NCBI GenBank assembly: GCA_000980375.1
Contig: LARD01000022.1
Location: 1 to 64,000, forward strand
Reading direction: 5' to 3'
Source: Clostridium sp. K4410.MGS-306
Lineage (GTDB): Bacteria; Cyanobacteriota; Vampirovibrionia; Gastranaerophilales; Gastranaerophilaceae
DNA: 64,000 bases
Shown here: positions 1 to 11,900 of the stretch, one piece after another
Layout of the letters: every line of letters begins with the position of its first letter
How positions within the stretch are numbered: the stretch's first letter is position 1
Position numbers and translations under genes: made by a program
Notes under the pieces: model-generated
Databases searched by the model: none
Told to the model about the DNA's origin: nothing
What the model saw: the letters and a program-made list of their open reading frames with translations, nothing else

Positions 1-207
1 ATTATTAAACATTAACTGTAATGTTATATCATCAGGAATACCAACATATAATGATTTATCATTCATTATTTTAAAGTAATCAATTTTATCTTTTAGATTT
101 AATTTCTTAAATTTTATCTTTGCACCAAGCATATTTACAACTTTGTGCTTTCTATCTTTATCATTTTTTACAGAAAATATCTTTTTCAACAATTTTTCTC
201 TCACCAT
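1..207 (-). CDS. Partial glycan-biosynthesis protein, N-terminus only
   Basis: An open frame of 69 codons starts with ATG at 207 and runs off the left edge without a stop. An AAAGG ribosome-binding site lies about 7 bases upstream. The first residues (MVREKLLKKIFSVKND, then a lysine-rich stretch with LGAKIKFKK) match the short basic 'FSVKN...LGxKIK' leader often seen at the N-terminus of bacterial LPS and capsule glycosyltransferases. The next gene upstream carries a similar leader. Function beyond 'surface glycan enzyme, probably glycosyltransferase' cannot be told from this fragment. It lies 12 bases after the stop of its neighbour and is probably in the same operon. Confidence 0.6.
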   Translation of the reverse strand, partial: MVREKLLKKIFSVKNDKDRKHKVVNMLGAKIKFKKLNLKDKIDYFKIMNDKSLYVGIPDDITLQLMFNN

Positions 208-219
208 ATTAAAACCTTT

Positions 220-1362
220 CTATATGCAATATTCTTCTTTATAAAACTTCTCTAAATTCCTTTTAAACAAATCTTCTCCATAGAGGGTAGACAGTTTTTC
301 ATTCATTTTGTTTATTAATGAATAGTAAAGCTCTTTATTTGCAGACAATTCTTTTATGTCATTAACAATATTGTTTTCCATATCAGCAGGTGATTTGTAG
401 ACATTTTTTAATTCCAACCAGCTTTCATCAGGGAAAAAGTCAGAATTATACACCGCCATACCCAAGCCGCGTACTGCCTGTGGCTGATTGAAATACCCAT
501 CAAATCCTTCGCCGAAGCTGATAGTAAAATAAGCTTTGGCTATCAAATCCATGTACTCGTCAAATGGCATATTTTCTACTGTAATCAGCTTAAAATCCGG
601 AAGTTCCTGTTTTAATTTTTTTACGATAGCTTCTTTATATGGTGCTTCATCAGGAGACAAAACAATGATTTTCTCTTTTTCTTCAAATGCATAGGACCTA
701 TATCCTGAAGTATCTATGTGAACAGAAAGAAAATGTGTCGGAATTTGCCATTTGTCACAGACCTCCTGAGTGGCATATCTGTCATGGGCTATGGTTTGAG
801 TAACATTGTTGGTAATTTTATATAAACCCTTAATCTTTTCCGGCTCGGGCATCAACTCGATATTTTGGTTTAATATATTTATCTGAACATTTTCAATTTG
901 TTTTAAAAACTTAAAATCCTTGTTTGTTAATGCTGTGCTGAATTTATCGGAAAAATATTCCGGGATGTGTATTATTAGCTCCTTAACATTTTTTGCATTG
1001 TTAACTATTTGTTCCCAGCGGTAAATTTTTTCGTCGTTTTTAAAAAATGTATTACGCTCATAAGTAACTTTTGATGGGAATGTTGTTATAACACACTGTG
1101 CATCAGGACAAATCTCTCTGGAATATTTGCAAATAGAGAAAATAGACATAATCCCGCCATTTATATCGTTTTTGGGTGGAATAAAAAATACAATCAATTT
1201 TTTTGTATTTTTTATATTCGACAAATCATAACTGTTTTGTATTTTTATAGCATCAAGCACCTTTTGTTTATTTTTTACACAAAGTTTTATGCCTAAAAAT
1301 TTAACAGTTATATAGTCACTATTTTTTGTATAAGAAAAGAGTTTTGAAAAATCTATCTTCAC
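220..1362 (-). CDS. Glycosyltransferase-like protein (GT-B type, surface glycan)
   Basis: A protein of 380 residues. The N-terminus has the leader KLFSYTKN...LGIKLCVKN, like that of the next gene. The middle contains a hydrophobic strand with a glycine loop (IVFFIPPKNDINGGI) resembling the start of a GT-B N-domain. The C-terminal half has strand-helix alternation and 'FTISFGEGFDGYFNQPQAVRGLGMAVYN', which resembles the acceptor/nucleotide-binding part of GT-B glycosyltransferases. There is no signal peptide, so it is probably cytosolic and assembles LPS or capsule sugars. Its start codon overlaps the stop of the upstream aminotransferase gene (ATGA type), indicating translational coupling. The exact sugar and family are not recognisable. 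Confidence 0.55.
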   Translation of the reverse strand: MKIDFSKLFSYTKNSDYITVKFLGIKLCVKNKQKVLDAIKIQNSYDLSNIKNTKKLIVFFIPPKNDINGGIMSIFSICKYSREICPDAQCVITTFPSKVTYERNTFFKNDEKIYRWEQIVNNAKNVKELIIHIPEYFSDKFSTALTNKDFKFLKQIENVQINILNQNIELMPEPEKIKGLYKITNNVTQTIAHDRYATQEVCDKWQIPTHFLSVHIDTSGYRSYAFEEKEKIIVLSPDEAPYKEAIVKKLKQELPDFKLITVENMPFDEYMDLIAKAYFTISFGEGFDGYFNQPQAVRGLGMAVYNSDFFPDESWLELKNVYKSPADMENNIVNDIKELSANKELYYSLINKMNEKLSTLYGEDLFKRNLEKFYKEEYCI

Positions 1363-2456
1363 GCTAACTCTCCTCTTATGATGTTGCAGATTGTTTTTAT
1401 TTGCTTTTCTGTTATATCGTTAAACAACGGTAAACAAGCGATTCTAGAACTTATATCTTCTGATACAGGGCAATCCTGTGTCTTATTTATATAAGGCAGT
1501 TTATTCAAACTGGGGTAAAAATATCTTCTTGGAAAAATTCCTTTTTCATTCAATGATTTGAAGACGCTTAAAAGTTGTTGTTCGTTTTTGAATAATACAG
1601 GGTAATAAGCGTTGTTGTATTGTAAATCTTTTTGTTTTGCAGGTCTTTGCAACAGTCCGCACAAGATGTTGTCATACAACTGTACAGCTTGTCTTCTTTT
1701 TACAAGGATTTCATTAAGATATTCGAAATTTGCCAATCCCATTGCAGCGTTAATTTCAGACTGTTTTGCATTTATACCCAAACAAAAATGTTCATCTCCC
1801 TGATGGCCGAATCTTTTTATCAACTCCAACCTGTCAGATATAGCTTTGTCCTTAACAATACAAGCTCCGCCTTCTATTGTATGGAATAACTTTGTTGCAT
1901 GAAAGCTACAGGTTGAAATATCACCAAAATCGAGCAACGATTTGTTTTTGTATAAAGAACCAAATGCGTGAGCTGCATCATATATTACTTTTATATTGTG
2001 TTTGCGTGCAATAGCTTCAATTTTTTCTGTATTACATGCATATCCAAAAACGTGTACAGCAATTATTGCTTTTGTTTTGGGGGTGATAGCTTTCTCTATT
2101 TTATCTGCGTCTATTGTAAAATTATCAGCTTCTATATCTACAAAAACAGGGGTGCATCTTTCCCACAATATGGAAGAAACCGTTGCAACATATGAAAACG
2201 GAGTTGTAATAATTTCTCCATCTTCTATATCAAGGGCTTTTAGTGCAAGTTGAATAGCTATTGTGCCATTTGTTACATAGTGTAGATTCTTTACGTCTAA
2301 ATAACAGGATAATTTTTCCTGCAGTTTTTGTAATAACGGCCCTTGATTTGTTAATTGGCCGTTTTGAAAAACTTGTTTTATATATGCTTCATATTCGCCT
2401 AAAGGAGGCAAGAATGATTTGGTTACAAATATTCTCTCTTCAGTTGAAGACAGCAT
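1359..2456 (-). CDS. DegT/DnrJ/EryC1 family sugar aminotransferase
   Basis: A PLP-dependent aminotransferase of 365 residues that adds an amino group to a nucleotide-linked keto sugar, usually dTDP- or UDP-4-keto-6-deoxyhexose, for surface glycans. Visible family marks: substrate and PLP-phosphate region NGTIAIQLAL near residues 63-72, aspartate D160 in 'VIYDAAHAFGS' that contacts the PLP ring nitrogen, and Schiff-base lysine K189 in 'SFHATKLFHTIEGG'. Length is typical (360-380). It is the first gene of the minus-strand glycan operon and is coupled to the downstream glycosyltransferase-like gene by a 4-base overlap. Which amino sugar is made (VioA/FdtB/WecE-like) cannot be decided from motifs alone. 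Confidence 0.88.
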   Translation of the reverse strand: MLSSTEERIFVTKSFLPPLGEYEAYIKQVFQNGQLTNQGPLLQKLQEKLSCYLDVKNLHYVTNGTIAIQLALKALDIEDGEIITTPFSYVATVSSILWERCTPVFVDIEADNFTIDADKIEKAITPKTKAIIAVHVFGYACNTEKIEAIARKHNIKVIYDAAHAFGSLYKNKSLLDFGDISTCSFHATKLFHTIEGGACIVKDKAISDRLELIKRFGHQGDEHFCLGINAKQSEINAAMGLANFEYLNEILVKRRQAVQLYDNILCGLLQRPAKQKDLQYNNAYYPVLFKNEQQLLSVFKSLNEKGIFPRRYFYPSLNKLPYINKTQDCPVSEDISSRIACLPLFNDITEKQIKTICNIIRGELA

Positions 2457-2611
2457 TAAGTCTACTCCCCTTAATCTGCTCGTTTACTATTCAGTTTTTT
2501 ATAAAAAATATATGGAACATTTGTATTATAATATAAATACTAATAAAAAAAATTAATTATAAAGTTTTATAAATTAACTTAAAGACAAAAAAGGTTTTAG
2601 GAAAAACAAAA

Positions 2612-2968
2612 ATGCAGCAGGTTGGCGTAGATATTGACGAAATTTCCCGTTTTGAGAACAAAACATTAGAAAAAGATTCCCATTTTTTGCATAAAATATA
2701 CACAAAAAATGAATTGGATTATTGTTTTTCTAATGCACAGCCGGCACGGCATCTTGCTGCCAGATTTTGCGCAAAAGAGGCTGTTGTTAAGGCTTTAAGT
2801 AATATACTCAACAAGAATTTATCATATTCTCAAATAGAGATATTACGCAAAGAAAACGGATCTCCGTATGTTAATTTGATTGGCTGCGAAGAAAATATAG
2901 AAATAGCCCTGTCTATGTCACATGACAAAGACAAGGCCATTGCTTTTGTAATTGCAAATAAAATTTAA
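2612..2968 (+). CDS. acpS: Holo-[acyl-carrier-protein] synthase
   Basis: A 118-residue enzyme that transfers the 4'-phosphopantetheine arm of CoA onto acyl carrier protein, enabling fatty-acid synthesis in the cytosol. The two AcpS signatures are present: GVDIDEISRFE with metal-binding D7, and ARFCAKEAVVKAL with E56. The C-terminal SMSHDKDKAIAFV strand is also typical. Length matches the family (about 115-130). A TAGGA ribosome-binding site lies about 10 bases before the ATG. The gene is alone on the plus strand between the divergent glycan operon and the convergent adhesin gene, ending 6 bases from the adhesin stop codon. Confidence 0.95.
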   Translation: MQQVGVDIDEISRFENKTLEKDSHFLHKIYTKNELDYCFSNAQPARHLAARFCAKEAVVKALSNILNKNLSYSQIEILRKENGSPYVNLIGCEENIEIALSMSHDKDKAIAFVIANKI

Positions 2969-2974
2969 TCTATT

Positions 2975-5900
2975 TTAAAGTTTACTTACAGACGGTTCTG
3001 TTTCTTTAGCGGAATACATGTTCATATAAAGAATCTTGTTAGCAGTAGCTTTATCAAGGTTTATGAATTTCATACCGGCATTGGTACCGCTAACTCTTAC
3101 AACTTCAACTTCAGGGCTTGCCTTTATATTGTGGATATTGAGATCAAGGACCATTCTGTCACCGACTTTTAATGTTCCGTCATGTTCTACAGCCAAGCCT
3201 GTTTTGGAAATATCTATGATTGAAATTATTGGACTTTTTTCTTTATTTTTCTTTTTGTCTGAAACCAATACATAGCCATCTTTTTGTGCAATATTAAATC
3301 TTATTGCGTTACGTTTTGTAGGTTTGTAAGTAGATTTGTCGATATCTGAGAACTCCGGTGTTGTAGTTGTTTTTTGTATTTTGTCATCTTTGTATGTCAG
3401 CCTGTAGAAGCTGTTTTCTGTTCTAGGAAGGTTAACAACTTCATACGGGTTGTAATTTACAACAGGTGCTTTGGTTTCCAGAGCAATAAGGTTGCCCATA
3501 TTCAATGCAAATGAGCCTGTGAGTTTTGTATACAGTTGACTTGTAACTGGAATACCAAATTCACTGGAGATATTTCTGTTGTAGTCATTGTCCACAATTG
3601 TCAGCCATCTGTATTCACCTGGTTCTACCGGTCTTCCTCCGCCAACAGCAAATCTGTCACCGTTTCTAAATTCTGCATAATTAGTAATGAAACCGTCTTT
3701 TATTTTCAGATTCAAATCTTTTGTATCAACATAAGCATTGTCAGCATAGAATTTATCAAGAACCATACCCCTGTTAGTGTCAGGTGCGGTGTCTGAAGAA
3801 TTCAAAGACAACGTTACATCTTTTGCTTTGTATACAGTTTCTGTAAATCCAAACGGGTTGTTAAAGATTTCTACTGTTTGTATTACATCTTGAGGTTTGT
3901 AATTTCTTGAAGACTCGTCAGCTCCTGCTGCTTTAACATCGTCAGGAGACACTCCTTGAATATCAAATACAAGACTGCTGCCTTCGCCTACAGTATTAAA
4001 ACCTGTTGCCTTGAGCTCTTGCGGAGCATTTTTATCTGTGTAATCGTCTGCATATAATCTGCCTTCCGTCGGGTCAAACCCGTTAGGTCTTTCTGTATTA
4101 GTGACTATAGAATCAGCAGCATCATATGCGTGTGCAATTATCTTGTCGGCTTTTAAAACAACGTCTGGTTTACCATTGTTTTGGCCTTTAACATATGCAT
4201 TATAAATATTGATTGTAGAGTTTGCCTCATCAGGGTCAATTCTTGTTTCCGGATTGACATCCAGAACTGTAATATGAACTGTTTCCGGCACTACATCTGA
4301 GAATTTAATTTGATCATGAGGGAATAAAGGGTCATCTCCGTCAAGGAGGTGAGAAACTTTTCCAAGGTCATAAATAGTTACGTTAGAACCTTTTGACACA
4401 ATAGAAATGTCTTTTCCTGCAGTGAGCTCTCTTATTACAGCATCACCTGAAAAATCAAGACCCATATTGCCGCGTTTTGTAATCAACTGCCAAATATTGT
4501 CATTGCTTCCCATTCCTTTAATATAAAGGTCATTTTCAGCTTCAACACTAATTGAACCGTCCTGTGTTTGAAGATAAGTAAGAGCATTATCTTTGCTTCC
4601 CACATTGTCACTTGCAATGATAGAAATATTTTTACCGGTTATATTAGGTTGTGATTTATCATCAGCAGCATTGATTATAGAATAGCCGTGGAAGTAAGAC
4701 TCTCTGTCAGGTGTTGGATTTTCATCCTTTTCCGGCCATTCTGCGGCAGTAAGCATTACATTTCCGTCAGAATCTATTTTGTTTACATTCATTCCTGATT
4801 TTTTTGCATTCAGGTTAATCAATCTATCGTTTGTTTTGTTGTTATTTTTTGCACTGGCTGTAATTTTTCCATCAACTTTTATATTAACAGCCTCTGTGTT
4901 GTCTCTTGTTGAGGCATTAATGGAGAATCCGTTCTCTTTACCAGCGAGTGCGTGTGTTGATTTTCCAATATCGCCGTCAGTGATATTGATATTCAGATCT
5001 TTGCCTGTGTTGATAAGTGTTTTATCAAAACCCGCATTTAATAAATTTCCGTTGTTTATTGTGATATTTATATTGTTGTTGTCCGCAAGAATATTGTTGT
5101 CAGTATCTTCATGCCCGATGATAATGTCTGAATTATCAGAGTAGAGCATGATTTCATCTTTCAATGAATTGATAATACCTTCCACTAATAATCCTGCTTT
5201 ACCGTTGTTTCTTATACTGATATTGCCGCCTGATGTGTTTTTAACAACACCTGTGCTGGTAATATTTATGTAAGAATCTTGCGTGTTTTTGTTTTCTATA
5301 TTAACTGCACCGTTATTATTTGATACAGTACCGGAGACAGTAATATTGCCATTGTTGGATTTAATGGATGCTGTGCCGTTTGAGTTGTCAATAACACCTG
5401 CTATAAGCACACCGTTGTTTCCGTTGTTAACAAAATTAGAATCTCCTTCATGGGTAATTTTGCCGTTAACAACTATGCCTCCGTCAGAATTGTTTTCTTT
5501 GTTTATGTTCAATATTCCGAAAGAGTCTACAGTTGATTGTTGCAATCCTGTTTGGCTTACAAGGTTTTCTACAATTACACTGCCTGCTTTGTTGGCATTT
5601 ATTGTCAAAACGCTGGTATCGTCGTTTTCAATAAACCCTTTACCGTTTTCAACAACGCCTTTAATAATCACATCTGCATTAGATGATATAGTTGTTTCAG
5701 CCTTGTCTTTGCCAAGTTTCACAACATTTGTTATTGTTCCTTGATTGTCAAATGAACCGTTCATTCTGTTGTTTGCAAGGTTTTGTACTATCAGCTGTTT
5801 TTCAGTGTCATTTTGTATGTTGATTGTTGAATAACCGTTTGTATAAGTAACTTTACCTGAACCTGTCACTGATCCGTTAAAGTCAACATTTCCGCCTTCT

Positions 5901-8900
5901 TGTGCAATATGGAAAACATAAATTTTTCCGTCTTTGTAGAGAGCTTTTATATTGCCGTTTGTTTTAATCATATTTTTCAGACCTGTTGCGGGGTCGACAA
6001 CAAGATTATCTGCAAGGAGCATTTCATCGGTGATTTCAATGTTCCTTTCATCTGTTCCAGCCTGTAATGTTCCGTCAACTTTAATGTTTTTGGCTGTAAC
6101 CGTAACATTTTTGCCAGCTTTAACAGAATCCTGGCTGTTAAGCTCAAAGTTTGTACCTGCAGCATCATACACAATATTGCCGTTAGTTGCAGTTATTGTC
6201 TTTTTGTCTGCTGTAATTGCATTGGCAAAGGTTATATCACCTCCGTCATTGAAAATGTTGAGGTGTTTTCCAGCATTGATAGTGCTGTTGAATATTGTGT
6301 CAGAAGGCTTTTGGCCGTATACTTCAGGGTTGTATTTGTCAAAATAGCTGTTAATCGTTACAGTATTTTGATAACCCGCGTTGCTTTGGTCTGTAACATA
6401 AGCAACTTTGTTGTTAATTTTTTTGTTTGTGTCAAGGTAGTCGCTAAAGTCTTTTCCTCCTATAGTAAGACCGCCTTCTCCGCCTCTATTGATATTAATG
6501 TCGGAGAATATAAGATTTTTATTTGAGTAATTTTCTATAACAAGGCTTGGTTGATATAGCTTGAATGTGCCATCACCTGTTACATCACTTTCAGTAATAC
6601 CGGTAATTTTGATTTTGGGTACTTCTGCAATAATACTGTCAAATACTATTGAAGGAGCCGCAATATTTATTCCCGGAAGCGGATTTTTTGATATATAGTC
6701 ATATTGAGTGTTGATATCATTAATTTGGCCGTTTATTGATGATATTTGTGAGTCATATTTGGAATTAACATCAAGCAGGCTGTTTTTCATAGAATCAATA
6801 GATTCTTTGTTTTGATTCAACGAGTTAAGAGTGTTTTGTGTTTCCTGATTCATTACAACAGCATCACCATATCTCAAGACTCCGTTAGCATCTTCTTTGT
6901 ATAATGCTTGCTGATCATTAACAGCCTGTTTGATAGAAGATTTTTGAGAGTCAGTTAAATTTGTTGTAATTGTTTGAGTTTCTGTTTTTCCATCAACTTC
7001 CACTTGTTTTTCGTAAGAATATTGATATTCTGCAAGAGCCTTATCAAGAGCGTTCTCTACAGCTTCAAGATAATTCTGAAGATTTCCGTCTTTTTTATAT
7101 TGTTCTTCGGCTTTGCTTACTTTTTCGCTTTGAAGGTTTTTTATGGCCTCATAATCTGAACTGCTTAGACTTGAGCCGTCAGGACCTTCAAGCCCGACCA
7201 CTTTGTCTTTAATTGCATTGTTCATCATATTGTTGACCTGGTCTTCTGTATATTTTGTTGCAGATTCATAAGAATCCAATATAGAGTCGATTTCTGCTAT
7301 CTGGTCATTGTATATTTTTATTTGTTCCGAATTTTTATTTTTGTCTTGATTTAGCTCTTCTATTTTTGCTTCAAGATAATCTTTTTCACTTGTTAAAGCG
7401 TCAAGCGTTTCCTGTGTAACGGTTGCAGAGTCTTTGTTAACAGCCTCTTGTTCCTGATAATCGCTGTCAATAAAACCTTTTAAGGAGTCTTTGACTATGT
7501 TGCCGTCTTTGTCTATAGTCATATATTTTTGAGAGCCAATGCCTGCTGACACTTCTCCGTCATTTTTCAATGAACCTTTGTGACTAGTATTTATGCTTGA
7601 CCAGCTGTCTGATTTTGTTATCGGAATACCGAAAAGAAGTCTGCTTTTCTTTTTGTAATGTACTTTTGAGTCGAATTTATTTATACCTTTGTCATAATTT
7701 ACTACAACATCTTTGTCAGATGCTATTATTGCACCTTTTTCAATGTTCAGTTTGTTGTCAGTATTATAATTGAGGCTTCCTCCTGTATCACCTGTTGCCA
7801 CAGCTGCTTCGGCATACAAGTATGCGTCTTGCTTGAGGGTGTTGATTGAATTTGAAAGGAATTGAATATTTGTGCTTCCTTTAGATACAATTTTACCTGA
7901 GGTATTCATTGTGTTGTTTGCATTCAAAGTAAGGTTTGCAAATGATTTTGGCTGTCCGGCAAAGTGTCTTGCTTCTGTATGAGTTTCTGAAGACAGGTTG
8001 TTGCTGGAATCCATTGCAATAGTTATATTATTTGCAGTTATTTCTGTATTTTTATCAATATCCAGTTTGTTTTCGTTTGTCACAGTCAGATTTGATTCAG
8101 CCCTGTTGTACACAGCAAAACCACTGTGTGTTGATTTTACGGCCTGATGGAAATCAGAGTCGGACTGCTGTTTTATGCTCAAGTCTTTTTTTGCATTAAG
8201 AGTTGAATTTTTAAAGTTTACGTTGTTTTTTTGTGTAATTTTGTTGTCAATTTTTGCACCTGAGCTGGTAATGAAACCACCTGCACTATCGTCATATTGG
8301 ATTGTTCCCAAAGAAGCAAATTTAGCTTTGGAGGTAATTTCTACAATATTTGCTTTTAACGTAGAGTCTTGTATGTCTATGTTTGCTTCAGAGTTGATTG
8401 TGTTTTCAAGCGTTCCGCCTTTAATTGCAATAAATCCGTTGGTGTCAGAACTTCTTGTCATAGCAACGTTGTTCAGATTTGATGCATCTATTGCAAGATT
8501 TCCGTCGATATCTATAATCGCTCCTGTTATGTTGATATTATTCTGAGAGTTTAAGATATTTTTTGCAGAACCTTTTGCTATTGCAACAAGACCTTCAACA
8601 TTATCAGAAAGATATGTTTTTACGTTATTTGTTGTGTTTGAGTCAATGTCAACAGTACCTTTTGCCTGCCCGATATTAGCGCTTATTGTTGTTGTGGAGC
8701 CTGTTTTATCGGATTCTTCTCCAATTCGGCTTGTTATGTTGATTTTGCTGATACCGCCAATACCGGCTGATTCAGACAGGCCGTTGGCTACGGATGTTCT
8801 GTTAAGATTGCTTTCAAATTTTATATTATCAGCCCATATATCTCCGCCTATGAGATTGTTTACGGTAGACGATACAACACTGTTAATGTCGATAACAGAA

Positions 8901-11900
8901 GCACCTACTGCTCCGTAACTGCCTGATTTTGATTTGTTTTCGGCTGTAGAGTTATCTGTAACTGCCATTTTTAGGTTTGTTGACGCACCATCATTTGCCT
9001 GGTTTCTTATTGTACCGGTGGTTGTAATACCTGATTTACCGCTTACATTTGTAGAAATTGAGCTTGCTCCAATACCTGCAAAACCGGCAGCTTTGTTTGT
9101 ATCTTCAATTGTGGCACTTTTCTCTGTTTTTAAATCAATATTTATCTTGTCTGCATTTATATTGCCTGTTTTTATTGAAACATCAGTTGCCACTGAAGCA
9201 GAGGAAGTTGTTGTGCCTACGCTTGCAAGGCCTGAGTTGCCTGCAATAAGTGTTGTTTTGGCTTCACTTTTGCTGTCTGAATTTGCAGTAAGCTCTTTTG
9301 CTGTGATTGTTGAAGAGCTTGTGTCAATTGAAGTTGTTCCTTTTACATCTGTTTTTACTGTTGTTACACCAATGGCTGTAAGGCCGGCGCTAAGGCTTTC
9401 AGAGTCTGTTTTAGCAAGTCTTTTTATTTTGGAAAGAAGATTGACCTTTTCATCTGCTTTCAGTGTTGTATTATTTAATTTAACATTGGTTTCTCCGCTT
9501 ACAACAGCATTCATATTTGTGCCATTGCCGCCAACAAGCTGGCCTGAACGATTTACGGAAGTTACATTTGCAGTGAGTTCTCCTGCTTCATTCGAATTTT
9601 TCTTTGTACCTGCTTTTATTGTTGCGTTTTTAGTTTTGATATTTGCAGAATCAGTGCTTGCCGTAAATTTAGATTCAATAGTTGCATTTTGATCTGTTAC
9701 TGCTGCACCAACTGCCGCTATAGAGCCAACAATAACATTGTCATTAACCCTGATATGGTCTGTTTGTGCTGCTATTGTTAAATCTCCTGTTAATGTTATA
9801 TCTCCGTTAGGGGTGAAGATTCCCGCTGTTGTATCTGATTTTGAAACAGCTTCATTAATAACTGTATTTGCAACAAATGCGCCTCCTGCTGTTGACATCA
9901 TTTCTGCTTTTAAGTCACTTGTGTTAGTAGCTGTAATTTCAAGGTTTTTAGCATTTATTGTTACTTTTTTACCGTTTTTACCTTTTATTTGTGCAGTTGT
10001 TTTGTTGTCTGTTTCTGTTTGTGCCACTATAACGTTTATTACAGCACCACCGCCGATTTCTCCGTGAGCAATTGATGTAATATTATCTGTGGATTCCGCG
10101 TTAATATTTACATTTCCTGCAAGTGCGTTGATTGTACCGGAGAGTATTTCTGAAGAAGTTTGGGCATTGTTTTTAAACAGTGCTATGTTTCCGTTGATTG
10201 ATGCAAGACCGCCGGAACCTTGTTTGGCTTCTGTTGCGGCAGTTATATTGTTTTTTGCAATGACTGATATATCCCCGTTTTGAGAAGAAACAGATGCGTT
10301 ATCTTTGTCTATTGAGGCAGATGTTTTGTAGTTTGTGTTTGTAACAAGTACTGTTGCACCTGCAGCTACAATTCCTCCTGTATTATTTTTATTATAAATA
10401 TCCGCATTTACTGTATTTGTTGCTTTTACATTAATGTCTTTGTTTGTTGTAATATCCGCTGAAACAATAGCTGCTGTGCCTTGTTTTTGTATGCTATCTC
10501 CGGCTGTAAGACTTATTTCATCGGCGAGGCCGAGTCCGTTTACTGTATCTTGAGCCTGTGCAACAGAGTCTTGCACATTTGCGTCATCCACATTTACATC
10601 TGATGTAATTCTGTCACCTATATTTGTAACGGCAACAGTACCTGCAATACCTGCCAAGCCGCCAGCTGTAGAGTTTGTATTGATATTTAAATCTATTACA
10701 GAGTCAGCAGATACATTGGCAGAATCTGCCGTGATTTTTCCTGTGCTGCTTAACAATTCAGAGGTTACTGTATTGTTTAAGACATTAACGTTTACAGAAG
10801 CACCTGCTGCAATTTTACCAGCAGATATAGAACCTGCTTCATTATTCAATGTAAGTGAATCAGTGGCGTTGACAGTTAATGCTCCTGTTGTTGTTATGTT
10901 GTTATTTCCTGCATCTATTTTTGCAGTTGTTTCATTTTCGATTACATTAACTAGTGTGCTTACTGCTGCGCCGAACCAGCCTGCACCAATCACACTGTTA
11001 TTGCCATAAATATTTTCTTTTGAAACAGCTGAAGCTGTTAGTGATTTTACATCTTTTGCTGAAGAGTTTTGAATGTATGCATTGGTTTTGTTTGTTAAAA
11101 CATTAACTATCGCACCTGCGCCTACACCGGCAAGCCCTCCTGCTGTGAGGCTGCTCATATCTGCTATAATATCAGAGGTCAAAGTTGCGTTTACATCAGC
11201 CTTACCGCCAGTTAATTCACTGTTTTGTAAATATGCATCAAGTGCATTATTAATTACATTAACAATTGCTGCACCTGTTCCTCCTGCTGTACCGGAACCT
11301 GTAAGTGCTGCAATTTCAAAGTTAAGAGTCTGGTTTTCCGATGCATCTATATCCAGATAAGCATTTTGGGCAATGACATTATCCGCATATGCTTTAACCC
11401 TGTCTTCCAATGTGTTAACAGCTGTATTTATTCCACCGGAGAAGCCTACTCCTGTAGCTGCTACAGAAGCAACCATTCCTTCAAGTTCGGAATGTTGTTG
11501 TGCATTAATAGCAATACTGCCATTAGTAATATCTGTATTTAGGATGTATGCTTCTACATCGTTGTCAATAACATTTACTATTGCTGTTGCGCCTAAACCC
11601 GCACCCACTCCGGCGGCAGAGATGTTTGCAACAATGGTTTTTTGCAATACTTCTGATAACGCACTTACACTGCTCATATCAGAATTGTCATTAAGATGAG
11701 AGTCTTTGATAAATGCTTTTACTGTATTTTTCATAGTGCTGACCGGCGCATAAGCTCCTATTGCTGCACCCTGGCCTGCAACTGCTCCGCCTGTAATCAG
11801 GTTGTTCATATCTGTTCTGTTTATAGCCTCAACAGTTGTTTTGCCTTTTTTAACAGTTGAGTTTTCAATTGAAGCAATTGTAGAACCTGATGCCACATCT

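Noticed and set aside
8934..9692. A 252-codon plus-strand frame opposite the adhesin, with many other 60-210 codon plus-strand frames over 3-18 kb
   Set aside because: They mirror the repeats and biased composition of the adhesin on the other strand, are rich in Val/Ala/Phe/Ser without domains, and lack ribosome-binding sites.
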